Positions 22,884-31,300 of a stretch of 56,039 nt of DNA are shown one piece after another; positions within the stretch are counted from its first letter, which is position 1; the number at the start of each line of letters is the position of its first letter. Location: positions 1 through 56,039 of IMG/VR virus record IMGVR_UViG_3300030099_001449. One strand, written 5' to 3'. Position numbers and translations under genes: made by a program. The notes beneath the pieces were generated by a model that was given only the letters and a program-made list of their open reading frames with translations, had not been told where the DNA came from and did no database searches. Source of the stretch: a virus.

Positions 22884-23158
22884 TGAGAAAAATGAAAACC
22901 AAAGGTATGCGTGGCGGTGGTAAAGTAAAAACCAAAGGCATGAAGAATGGTGGTAAGGTAAAAACCAAAGGTATGCGTAATGGTGGTAAAGTTATGACCA
23001 AAGGTATGCGTAATGGTGGTAAAGTTATGACCAAAGGTATGCGTAATGGTGGTAAAGTTATGACCAAAGGTATGCGTAATGGTGGTAAAGTGGGTATGTC
23101 ATTGCCGCAACTTAGAGCTGCTGCCAAAAATATGGGTTATAAGATATCTAAAGTCTAA
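22880..23158 (+). CDS. Tandem-repeat basic protein (KGMRNGGKV)
   Basis: 92 residues. After a five-residue start, six 11-residue repeats (consensus MTKGMRNGGKV) occupy residues 6-71, then a unique tail GMSLPQLRAAAKNMGYKISK. The repeats carry a net charge of about +3 to +4 each with no acidic residue, so the protein is strongly cationic and probably binds DNA or RNA, or peptides on a surface. The DNA repeats are near-identical, so it can change length readily. AAGGAG lies nine bases before the ATG. Confidence 0.65.
   Translation: MMRKMKTKGMRGGGKVKTKGMKNGGKVKTKGMRNGGKVMTKGMRNGGKVMTKGMRNGGKVMTKGMRNGGKVGMSLPQLRAAAKNMGYKISKV
22895..23092 (+). repeat. 33-bp tandem repeat, six units
   Basis: Six in-frame 33-bp units encode the 11-residue KGMRNGGKV repeats. 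Units four to six are identical except for the final base, and units one to three are slightly diverged, suggesting recent expansion from the 3' side. Direct coding repeats without spacers; not CRISPR. Confidence 0.9.
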
Positions 23159-23841
23159 TGTCATATTTAATAAGTAACATTCCACATTTTAAATGTTGGG
23201 TGCGGAGAGAGTTTACATGTAATCATCTTGATTATCATGGAGAATTTCTACATGGATTAGCGATTGCTGTTAATACGATACCTGATAGATGTCTAAGTTT
23301 TCAAGTTGTGTTTACTGGATGTGAGCCAGATGGTGAGCCAGAGGATACAGTCCATGGAGGAGCAATGTGGGCCAGAATGCCTATTACAGCTTTAGTAGCA
23401 GATATACCTCTACAAGAGTGGCCCACCCTCATGGAAACACATTTGGTGCAACCTTGGGATTGTAGCTCTCGTCATCATTCTGTAATTAACATGGAAAGAG
23501 TAAGTTCCTCTCCTTGGATATGTAAAATTGATGGTGAGTTTTATCAGGGTAAATATTTGTTTACTGTTGACTATACAGATAGTCACATTGCAGATGATCC
23601 TGCCCAACACAAACAAAGTCATGTGTTGCAGTTAATGGATGCGGGAGAGTGGACAGGAAATATTGTAGCTTTACCTAACAATAGAGTTAGAGCAACAAGT
23701 CCTGCTTTATGGGAAACAGGAGAAGGACCACCTGATTTTAAACCAAGTCAGCATCTCCACGCTGCAGAAATTCATAATAGTTATCTTGACCCAAGAACAA
23801 CTTTTGATAATTTATATGCAGATTATGATGAGGATGATTAA
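23158..23841 (+). CDS. Conserved hypothetical phage protein
   Basis: 227 residues. HFKCWVRREFTCNHLDYHGE, then GLAIAVNTIPDRCLSFQVVF, then HGGAMWARMPITALVAD: a pattern I know from T4-like and podoviral marine phages but without function. Tryptophan- and histidine-rich. An acidic C-terminus (LYADYDEDD). No membrane segment. Overlaps the repeat-protein gene by one base. Probably non-structural or minor head protein. Confidence 0.6.
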   Translation: MSYLISNIPHFKCWVRREFTCNHLDYHGEFLHGLAIAVNTIPDRCLSFQVVFTGCEPDGEPEDTVHGGAMWARMPITALVADIPLQEWPTLMETHLVQPWDCSSRHHSVINMERVSSSPWICKIDGEFYQGKYLFTVDYTDSHIADDPAQHKQSHVLQLMDAGEWTGNIVALPNNRVRATSPALWETGEGPPDFKPSQHLHAAEIHNSYLDPRTTFDNLYADYDEDD

Positions 23842-23842
23842 T

Positions 23843-24067
23843 ATGATAAGATTTTTAAAAAATATATTAATATCAATATCGGACACACTTATGTCTATAG
23901 CTGCATCTTTACCGGGGGTAAAGAAAAAAGAAAACGATGAGCCTAAGTATTTAGGTGGTGGTGCTAGCACAGAAGTTCCACAATCTTTTCATGTAGATAA
24001 AGAAAAATTAAAACGAGGAAGACCAAAAGGAGTTAAAAATGACAAAAAAGTTAAAACCCGTAAATAA
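23843..24067 (+). CDS. Small protein with amphipathic helix and AT-hook
   Basis: 74 residues from the ATG at 23843; a longer upstream frame would overlap the previous gene. Residues 2-25 form a hydrophobic/amphipathic helix (FLKNILISISDTLMSIAASL). The C-terminus contains KRGRPKG (57-63), a canonical AT-hook minor-groove DNA-binding motif, within a basic tail ending KTRK. A membrane-and-DNA-binding bridge is conceivable, or packaging with A/T-rich DNA. Overlaps the next gene by 29 bases. Confidence 0.6.
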   Translation: MIRFLKNILISISDTLMSIAASLPGVKKKENDEPKYLGGGASTEVPQSFHVDKEKLKRGRPKGVKNDKKVKTRK

Positions 24068-24227
24068 AATGGAAAACCCCGGATTGGCTAAATTACCTCC
24101 AGATGTTCGTAATAAAATGGGTTATATGAAAAAAGGCGGTGTAGTCAAAGGAATGAGGGGTGGAGGAATAATACAAGGAACTCCCAAGATACAATTATCT
24201 GGAAAGATGTTTAAAGGAATATTTTAA
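24039..24227 (+). CDS. Small basic GG-motif protein
   Basis: 62 residues. Begins MTKKLKPVNKMENPGLAKLP; contains PPDVRNKMGYMKKGGVVKGM and RGGGIIQG, the same Lys-Gly-Gly-hydrophobic signature as the neighbouring small proteins. Basic, low complexity, one base overlap with the adaptor gene. Function unknown. Confidence 0.55.
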   Translation: MTKKLKPVNKMENPGLAKLPPDVRNKMGYMKKGGVVKGMRGGGIIQGTPKIQLSGKMFKGIF

Positions 24228-24895
24228 TGACTACTTCTGGTTCAAGAGATTTTAATCTAGATGTTGGTGAAATTATTGAAGAGGCATATGAAAGGTGTGG
24301 CTTAGAGGTAAGAACTGGTTATGACGCTAGAACTGCTAGACGATCTTTAAATTTGATGTTTGCAGAGTGGGCCAATCGTGGTCTAAATCTTTGGACAGTT
24401 AAATCAGAAACATTGTCTTTAACTAAAGGAACCTCTTCGTATACCTTTACAGCAGACGACATAGTCGATTTATTAGAAGTTACTTTGAGAAGAAATGGCA
24501 CTGATTTTGATTTACAAAGAATTAGTAGAGGAGAGTATGCTACGATACCAAACAAAACGACACAAGGAAGACCTAGTCAATATTACTTTGATAGACAAGT
24601 AGCACCAATTATAAACTTGTGGTCAGTTCCAGAAAACTCTACTGACACAATAGAATATTATTACGTTCGAAGAATACAAGACGCTGATACATTAACGAAT
24701 ACCACGGATATGCCCTTTCGTTTTTTCCCTTGCATGGTAGCAGGGCTAGCTTACTATTTATCTTTAAAACGTGCGCCAGAACGCATACAAATTTTAAAAA
24801 CAGTATATGAAGAAGAGTTTCAACGTGCTGCAGATGAGGATGAGGGTAGAACGCCTTTAAAACTTCAACCTAGTCTAAGTTATTTGAGGGTATAA
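24227..24895 (+). CDS. Head-tail adaptor (P22 gp4-like connector)
   Basis: 222 residues. DFNLDVGEIIEEAYERCGLE, then ARRSLNLMFAEWANRGLNLWTV, a helical bundle start typical of gp4-like adaptors; then a beta region (INLWSVPENSTDTIEYYYVRR) and a C-terminal helix pair (MVAGLAYYLSLKRA). Such proteins dock under the portal and seal packaged DNA. It shares one base with the next gene. Confidence 0.7.
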   Translation: MTTSGSRDFNLDVGEIIEEAYERCGLEVRTGYDARTARRSLNLMFAEWANRGLNLWTVKSETLSLTKGTSSYTFTADDIVDLLEVTLRRNGTDFDLQRISRGEYATIPNKTTQGRPSQYYFDRQVAPIINLWSVPENSTDTIEYYYVRRIQDADTLTNTTDMPFRFFPCMVAGLAYYLSLKRAPERIQILKTVYEEEFQRAADEDEGRTPLKLQPSLSYLRV

Positions 24896-25434
24896 TGCCA
24901 TATGCTAGTGGTAAAAGAGCTTTTGGAATATCAGATAGATCTGGATTTAGATATAGATTAAGAGATATGAAAAAAGAGTGGACTGGATCTTTAGTAGGTC
25001 CAGATGAGTTTGAGTCCAAACATCCACAGTTAACACCACCTAAAGTTTACCCTGATCCACAAGCTTTAAGAGATGCTCGTCCAGAACCTAATCTTGTTGA
25101 GGAAAGGTCAATACAACATGGATTTAATCCTGTAGGATTTAGAGACATAATTGGACTAACTCCTTTGAATAATCTTGCTCCTATAGGAGAGGTGGGAGAT
25201 ATAACTATTACAATAACTCCTTTTATTGGAAACACAGCAAATGTTACGGGAGTTCAAGGTGCTTCTGCAATAGGAACTGTTGACATAACTGTTCCAGATG
25301 AAGATGAAAATGTAAATGTAACAGGTGTTTCAGCCACTAGTGCAGTGGGATCGACAACAATATCTGCAGCACCGTCTTTTGATAGCACTGTAGTAACACT
25401 TGATTCAACAACTGATACTTTTGACGAGGGATAG
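24895..25434 (+). CDS. Virion protein with VTGV repeats
   Basis: 179 residues. The N-terminus (YASGKRAFGISDRSGFRYRL, RDMKKEWTGSLVGPDEFE) is a conserved module often found after connector genes. The C-terminal part has two NVTGVxxxSAxG units like those of the 27687-28367 gene, so the two proteins share a beta-repeat, perhaps interacting with each other or exchanged by recombination. Structural role likely. Confidence 0.6.
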   Translation: MPYASGKRAFGISDRSGFRYRLRDMKKEWTGSLVGPDEFESKHPQLTPPKVYPDPQALRDARPEPNLVEERSIQHGFNPVGFRDIIGLTPLNNLAPIGEVGDITITITPFIGNTANVTGVQGASAIGTVDITVPDEDENVNVTGVSATSAVGSTTISAAPSFDSTVVTLDSTTDTFDEG

Positions 25435-25436
25435 AA

Positions 25437-26090
25437 ATGGCAAAACAAACAGTAGGAATAGGAAGCAGTGCTAATGATGGCACAGGAGATACTTTAAGAA
25501 ATGGTGCAGATAAAATTAATGATAATTTTAATGAAATCTATGCTGCTTTGGGAAATAGTTCTAATGTTTTAACTGATATTATTGATAGTGCAGGTCTTTT
25601 TGACGTTAGTTCTGGTGCAAATAAAATTGTATTTTATTATGCTAATCTTAGTGATTTACCCAGTGCTTCAACCTATCACGGAGCTGTGGCTCATGTCCAT
25701 GCTACAGGGGGTTTATACTTCGCACATGGGGGGGCATGGATAAGGTTAAATGATGAGACAACAGGGCCTGTTACTAAATACACGGCAGGTGTTAATGGTT
25801 CTTCAGCTTACACCTTTACTGGTCCCGGAGCTACTTCAGGAGACAATCCCAACTTTACTTTTTATAAAGGACATACTTACCTTATAGATAATACGGCTAA
25901 TGTTGGAAGTCATCCACTAAAAATTAGAACGTCTTCAGGTGGATCTGATTTTACTACAGGTGTTACAGAAAACTATAACTCAACTACAGGACTCACTCAA
26001 TTTATTGTGCCACATGAGCCTTCTGATACCTCCTTGGTATATCAGTGTTCAAATCATTCAAGCATGGTAGGAAACATAACGATAGTGTGA
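25437..26090 (+). CDS. Virion protein with a cupredoxin-like C-terminal domain
   Basis: 217 residues. The N-terminus (GSSANDGTGDTLRNGADKIN, DNFNEIYAAL) is a module shared by tail and baseplate proteins of marine phages. The C-terminal third (about 118-217) looks like a small blue-copper fold: FYKGHTYLI, His159 in SHPLKI, and Cys204, His207 and Met210 in YQCSNHSSMVG, the order and spacing of type-1 copper ligands (His, Cys-x2-His-x2-Met). Copper binding is a strong hypothesis from motif; structural role from location. Confidence 0.7.
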   Translation: MAKQTVGIGSSANDGTGDTLRNGADKINDNFNEIYAALGNSSNVLTDIIDSAGLFDVSSGANKIVFYYANLSDLPSASTYHGAVAHVHATGGLYFAHGGAWIRLNDETTGPVTKYTAGVNGSSAYTFTGPGATSGDNPNFTFYKGHTYLIDNTANVGSHPLKIRTSSGGSDFTTGVTENYNSTTGLTQFIVPHEPSDTSLVYQCSNHSSMVGNITIV

Positions 26091-26094
26091 TATT

Positions 26095-26955
26095 ATGAGC
26101 TTTACTTTAACAACACTTAGAACTGCATTAAAAGAATATACTGAAAACACAGAGACTAGTTTTGTTAATAATCTAGATTTATTTATTAGACTAGCCGAAG
26201 AAAGAATATTAAAGAATGTACAATTAAATGTTTTTGAAAAAAATGTTTCTGGAAACATGTCGGCAAGTAATCAGTATCTAGCTTGCCCTAGTGATTTTTT
26301 AGCACCAAACTCTTTAACAATTACGAATAGTAGCAATTATACCTACTTACAATTTAAAGAAAAAGAATTTGTACAAACATACACACCAAATCCTGCCACA
26401 ACTGGTGTGCCAAGGTATTACGCACAATTTGATGTAGATAATTTTGTGATAGCACCTACTCCCGATAGTGGATATACAGTTGATTTAAGTTATTTTTATA
26501 GACCTTCAAGTTTAACAGATAGCACAATTACTCTTACTTTATCAGATCAATCTAGTGGATCATCTCCAATAACTTTAGTTCCAGGAACAATTACAGGTAA
26601 TACGAGTGGTGCAGTAGCCACAGTTACGGGTATAACTGGATTTGATTATACAGTTTCAGTTCCAACAACATCTTTTACCGCAGGAGAAACAGTAACATCT
26701 AATATCTCTCAAACAGCCACCCTCTCTTCATTTACCTCAGACACTACAGAATCCTGGTTAAGCACAAACGCAGAATTAGCTTTACTTTACGGATCTTTAA
26801 TAGAATGCTATATTTATATGAAAGGTGACGCAGATGTTATGACTATGTACAATAATAGATTTATAGAAGCGATAGCCAGATTAAAGAATTTAGGGGAAGC
26901 AAAAGAAGTTATGGATGAATATACAATGGGTCCAATTAGAAAGGCTAGATCATAA
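26095..26955 (+). CDS. Second adaptor / tail-tube-like connector with an inserted beta domain
   Basis: 286 residues. N-terminal helices (TLRTALKEYTENTETSF, IRLAEERILK), a FDVDNFVIAPTPDSGYTVDL strand pair and C-terminal helices (LALLYGSLIECYIYMKGDAD) match the gp11/gp4-type adaptor layout. Between them, about residues 157-215 are a Thr/Ser/Gly-rich beta segment (SSGSSPITLVPGTITG, SFTAGETVTSN) that looks like an inserted Ig-like or decoration domain. Two adaptor-type genes, 24227 and 26095, suggest a stacked connector. Confidence 0.65.
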   Translation: MSFTLTTLRTALKEYTENTETSFVNNLDLFIRLAEERILKNVQLNVFEKNVSGNMSASNQYLACPSDFLAPNSLTITNSSNYTYLQFKEKEFVQTYTPNPATTGVPRYYAQFDVDNFVIAPTPDSGYTVDLSYFYRPSSLTDSTITLTLSDQSSGSSPITLVPGTITGNTSGAVATVTGITGFDYTVSVPTTSFTAGETVTSNISQTATLSSFTSDTTESWLSTNAELALLYGSLIECYIYMKGDADVMTMYNNRFIEAIARLKNLGEAKEVMDEYTMGPIRKARS

Positions 26956-27248
26956 TGTTTACAGAGTCTCTATCCATGGGTAACAATTTTTCTGTGCAAA
27001 TACAGACAACAAATAATAGAGGACAAACTCCAGAGGAAGTTGCAGAAAGATGTGTCAATAAAATTATTGGAATTTCAGATAATGCTCATCCTGCTATTAG
27101 AGATCAAGCTCATGCTTATCGAAAAGAAATGGAGAAAATTATTGCAATATATATGAAGCAAGCTATTAAAAGTGATAGAACAACTGTATATAATGCGATT
27201 AAAGATTCAGGCAACCCCAAACTAGCAGAATATATAAGGAGAATGTAA
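26955..27248 (+). CDS. Small conserved helical phage protein
   Basis: 97 residues. SVQIQTTNNRGQTPEEVAER, then CVNKIIGISDNAHPAIRDQA, then MKQAIKSDRTTVYNAIKDSG. All-helical, mixed charge. This sequence type is frequent near tail genes of marine phages; role not known to me. The first ATG (26955) overlaps the previous stop by one base; a second ATG seven codons in (26976) would match shorter relatives. Confidence 0.6.
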   Translation: MFTESLSMGNNFSVQIQTTNNRGQTPEEVAERCVNKIIGISDNAHPAIRDQAHAYRKEMEKIIAIYMKQAIKSDRTTVYNAIKDSGNPKLAEYIRRM

Positions 27249-27249
27249 T

Positions 27250-27687
27250 ATGGCTTTTACGGGAAACTTTTTGTGTACTTCTTTTAAAACAGAACTTTTA
27301 AAAGGTGTTCATAACTTTACAGCAACAACTGGTAATACGTTTAATATAGCACTATATGATAACAATGCTTCTTTTACTGCGTCTACCACAGCTTATACCT
27401 CCAGTAATGAGATTAGTGGAACTAACTACTCAGCTAAAGGTCAAGCACTTAATCCTGTTACACCTACTGCAAGTGGAACAACAGCATTGGTAGATTTTGC
27501 TGATGAGACATTTAGCAATGTCACTATTAGTGCAGTAAGAGGTGCTTTAATATTCAATGAGACTGCAACAGGAGATCCTTCCGTTGCTGTTTTAGATTTT
27601 GGTGCAGATAAAGCAGCCAGTAGTGGTGACTTTACAATTGTGTTCCCTACGGCTGATGCAAGTAATGCAATTATAAGGATTGCTTAA
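27250..27687 (+). CDS. Virion structural protein, beta-rich
   Basis: 145 residues. FTGNFLCTSFKTELLKGVHN, then FNIALYDNNASFTASTTAYT, then ALIFNETATGDPSVAVLDFG. A compact beta-sandwich-like module that occurs widely in tail regions of marine phages. No enzymatic residues. Overlaps the next gene by one base. Confidence 0.6.
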   Translation: MAFTGNFLCTSFKTELLKGVHNFTATTGNTFNIALYDNNASFTASTTAYTSSNEISGTNYSAKGQALNPVTPTASGTTALVDFADETFSNVTISAVRGALIFNETATGDPSVAVLDFGADKAASSGDFTIVFPTADASNAIIRIA

Positions 27688-28367
27688 TGGCGACAGTTGT
27701 TGCGTTTAAAGGATGGAATAGCTCTCTAACTGCTTGGAATACAGGCACTTGGAATGGTGAGGGTGTTTTTCCTAGTGCAACAGCTTCCGTTGGCTCTGTA
27801 GCCATTACCGGCGAGGGTGAGATTGGTGTTTTTGGGGTTGCAGGTACAAGTGCTATTGGCACGGTTTCCATCACCGCTAATTCAAACCTTTCTGTAACGG
27901 GTGTTGCGGGAACATCTGCTATAGATTCTGTTAATGCCATAGGCATAGGTAATGTTGCAGTGACAGGAGTTGCAGGTACAACTGCTTTAGGTAATGTGTT
28001 TGAAACGCAGACAGGAGTAGCAGGAACGTCTGCCGTTGGCTCTGTAACCGTAACTGGTGTAGCTAACGTTTCTGTAACTGGTATATCAAGTACATCTGCA
28101 ATTGGTAATACTTTTGAAACTTTAAATGGTGTAGAGGCTACAGGTTCGGTTGGTACGGTTACTATTACAGGTTTTGCTAATATTTCGGTTACTGGTGTTG
28201 TAGGCACTATGGCAATTGGTAGAACAACAGAAACAATCATACCAACTTGGGGTGAGATTATACCAGATCAAGATGCTAGTTATAGCACAGTGACGCCAAG
28301 TCAAACACCAAGTTACAGTACAATAACCCCAAGTCAAGATCCGTCTTGGCTTGATAAAGCAGCATGA
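27687..28367 (+). CDS. VTGVxGTSAIG repeat protein, tail/fibre-associated
   Basis: 226 residues. After a Trp-rich start (GWNSSLTAWNTGTWNGEG), about seven imperfect repeats of a 14-22 residue beta unit (consensus VTGVAGTSAIG) fill residues 35-180. The end carries YST[VI]TPSQ repeats and a short Pro/Ser tail. Suggests a beta-solenoid or elongated shaft. The same VTGV unit appears in the 24895-25434 product. Structural, exact role unknown. Confidence 0.55.
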   Translation: MATVVAFKGWNSSLTAWNTGTWNGEGVFPSATASVGSVAITGEGEIGVFGVAGTSAIGTVSITANSNLSVTGVAGTSAIDSVNAIGIGNVAVTGVAGTTALGNVFETQTGVAGTSAVGSVTVTGVANVSVTGISSTSAIGNTFETLNGVEATGSVGTVTITGFANISVTGVVGTMAIGRTTETIIPTWGEIIPDQDASYSTVTPSQTPSYSTITPSQDPSWLDKAA

Positions 28368-28376
28368 GGTTAAAAA

Positions 28377-31300
28377 ATGAGTGTATATACCAATGATTTA
28401 AGATTAGAAGAGATTGGATCTGGTGAACAATCAGGAACGTGGGGTGATACCACGAATACCAATCTTGAGTTAATAGCAGAAGCTTTTAGTTTTGGAACGG
28501 AAGCAATTACAACAAATGCAGATACGCATACCACTACGATAGCGGATGGTGCAACAGACCCCGGTCGTTCTATCTATTTAAAATATACAGGTACATTAGA
28601 TTCTGCTTGTACTATTACATTAGGACCAAACACTGTAAGTAAAGTCTGGTTTATTGAAAACGCTACCTCTGGGTCACAAAATATTATTATAAGTCAAGGT
28701 TCTGGAGCCAATGTCACAATAGGTAATGGCGCAGTTAAAATGGTTTATAGTGATGGTGCAGGATCAGGAGCCGCCGTTGTTGATGCTTTAGTTGATTTGG
28801 ATCTTACAGGAACTACGACAGTGTCGTCTTTGATTGTTAACGAAGACGGTTCAGATGTAGATACTCGTATTGAAAGTAATAACAACGCAAATATGTTCTT
28901 TGTTGATGGTGGTAATGATGCAGTTGTTATAGGACATAATGATGCAAATGATGGGTCTGTTTCTAGTGCTTTTTCTTTGCAGAATATAGGGACAGATTAT
29001 AATTCAAGCTCAATAGGGTTAGCTAGATTTTCTGCTGATGTAAACGCTCCTACAGTGGCTTTTCATAAAAGTAGAAATGCCTCTATTGGAGGTGACACAG
29101 TTGTTGCAGATAATGATGAATTGGGAAGAATAAGATTTTTTGGTAATGATGGAACTGATTTTGCTGAAGGTGCAAGAATTACAGCTTTGGTAAATGGAAC
29201 TCCGGGTAGTGGTGATATGCCTTCTGAGTTGGTTTTTTCAACTTCTGCTGATGGTGCAGAAAGTCCAACGGCTAGAGTAACAATTAATAGTTCGGGTGAT
29301 CTTATAATTAATTCTACTGGTGGTACATTACAAACAGCTACAGCAGGAACATCAAACTTTCGTGCAGGTGTCAACGCAGGTAATTCTATTACTTCTGGTG
29401 GTAATTATAATGTACTTATAGGTGATGAAGCAGGAACAGCTATTACAACAGGTGATAATAATGTAGCTGTAGGGTATACAGCAGGTGACGCTCTTACCAC
29501 AGGAGGGGTCAACGTAGCGATTGGTCACAGTGCTTTAACAACAGATACTAAAGGAAAAAATAGTATTGCCATTGGGTTTAGTGCCTTAGAAAATCAAAAT
29601 TTTAGTACAGAAACAGATGCTTACAATGTTGCAGTTGGCTCAAAAGCAGGTGAAGCAGTCACAACAGGTATATATAATACTTTAGTTGGTGGACTAGCAG
29701 GAGATGCCTTAACTGATGCTGATTATAACGTAGCGATTGGTGGAAATGCTTTAGGTGCAAATACAGTAGGAAGTAGAATAGTTGCAGTTGGATATGGAGC
29801 TTTAACTTCACATAACCCTGCTACTGCAACAGATTCTTACAATACAGCAGTGGGTATGTTAGCAGGTGAAAATGTTACAACAGGCATAAAAAATACTTTA
29901 ATTGGTGGTTTATCAGGAGATGCACTAACTGAAGGAGCTAATAATACAGCAGTGGGATTTCAAGCATTAACCTCCGATACATTAGGTAGTAGATCAGTTG
30001 CCATTGGACAATTTGCTTTAAACAATCAAAATTTTACCACTGCTACCACTGCGTATAATACGGCTATGGGTTATAATGCAGGTGTAGGTATTACAACAGG
30101 TATACAGAACACTCTAATAGGTGGTTTAGCAGGTGATTCTTTAACAACTGCTGAAAGCAATGTGTGTGTTGGAGTTGGTGCTTTAGGAGCAGAAACAGTA
30201 GGTAGTAGAAATGTTGCTATTGGTGAAAATACTCTTTCGGCTCAATCTAGTGCAACTGCAACTAGTAATTATAACGTAGCAGTCGGTTATAATGCAGGTA
30301 GATATGTCACAACAGGTGTAAGAAATACTATTATAGGTGGACTGGCAGGTGACGCACTTACGGATGCTGATGATAATGTTGCTATTGGTCAATTTGCTCT
30401 GTCCACAGAAACATCAGGCAATAAAACTACTGCAATAGGTACAAATTGTTTAAGTCTTCAACAAGTAGCAGGTGATAGTCATAACGTAGCTGTCGGTTAT
30501 TTTACAGGGTATGCACTCACATCAGGCACTTATAATACACTTATGGGTAACTATGCAGGATATGACCTTCAAACTGGAAATACTAACGTAGCTATTGGCT
30601 ATGGTGCAATGCAAAATGAAGAGGATGGTGATAGGAATGTTGCTGTAGGTTATAATACTTTAGCTACTCAAAAAAATACTACAACTACAGATGTTTACAA
30701 CGTAGCTATTGGTTATCAAACAGGTTATGATATTACAACAGGATTAGAAAATACACTTATTGGTGGTCTTGCAGGAGATAATATCACCACAGGTAGTTAT
30801 AATGTGGCTGTAGGAGTTGGAGCTTTAAGCACAGATCAATTAGGAAGTAAAAGTGTAGCAATTGGAAATGCCTCTTTATTTTCTCAAAATCCTGGAACAG
30901 CAACAGCCATGTATAATGTTGCTGTTGGTCATGTTGCAGGTGAATCTATTACAACAGGAGTTCAAAATACTCTCATAGGTGCGCTTGCAGGAGATGCTTT
31001 AACAACAGGAGCAGCTAATGCGGCTTTAGGTCATGTAGCTTTAACCTCAGACACAAAGGGAAGCAGAGCTACAGCTATTGGTTATGGTGCATTATATGCT
31101 CAAAATTTTACCACTGCCACTGACAATTACAATACAGCAGTAGGGTATGATGCAGGTGGTGCTATCACAACAGGTTTTTATAATACTGTTATGGGTGGGA
31201 TTGCAGGTAATGCACTTACAACTGGTAATTACAATGTGGCAATAGGTACAGATACATTAGGTGCAGATACAAAAGGTAGTAGAACAACTGCCCTAGGTTA

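Noticed and set aside
22895-23092. CRISPR-like repeat array
   Set aside because: The 33-bp units are adjacent with no spacers, stay in frame and encode protein repeats.
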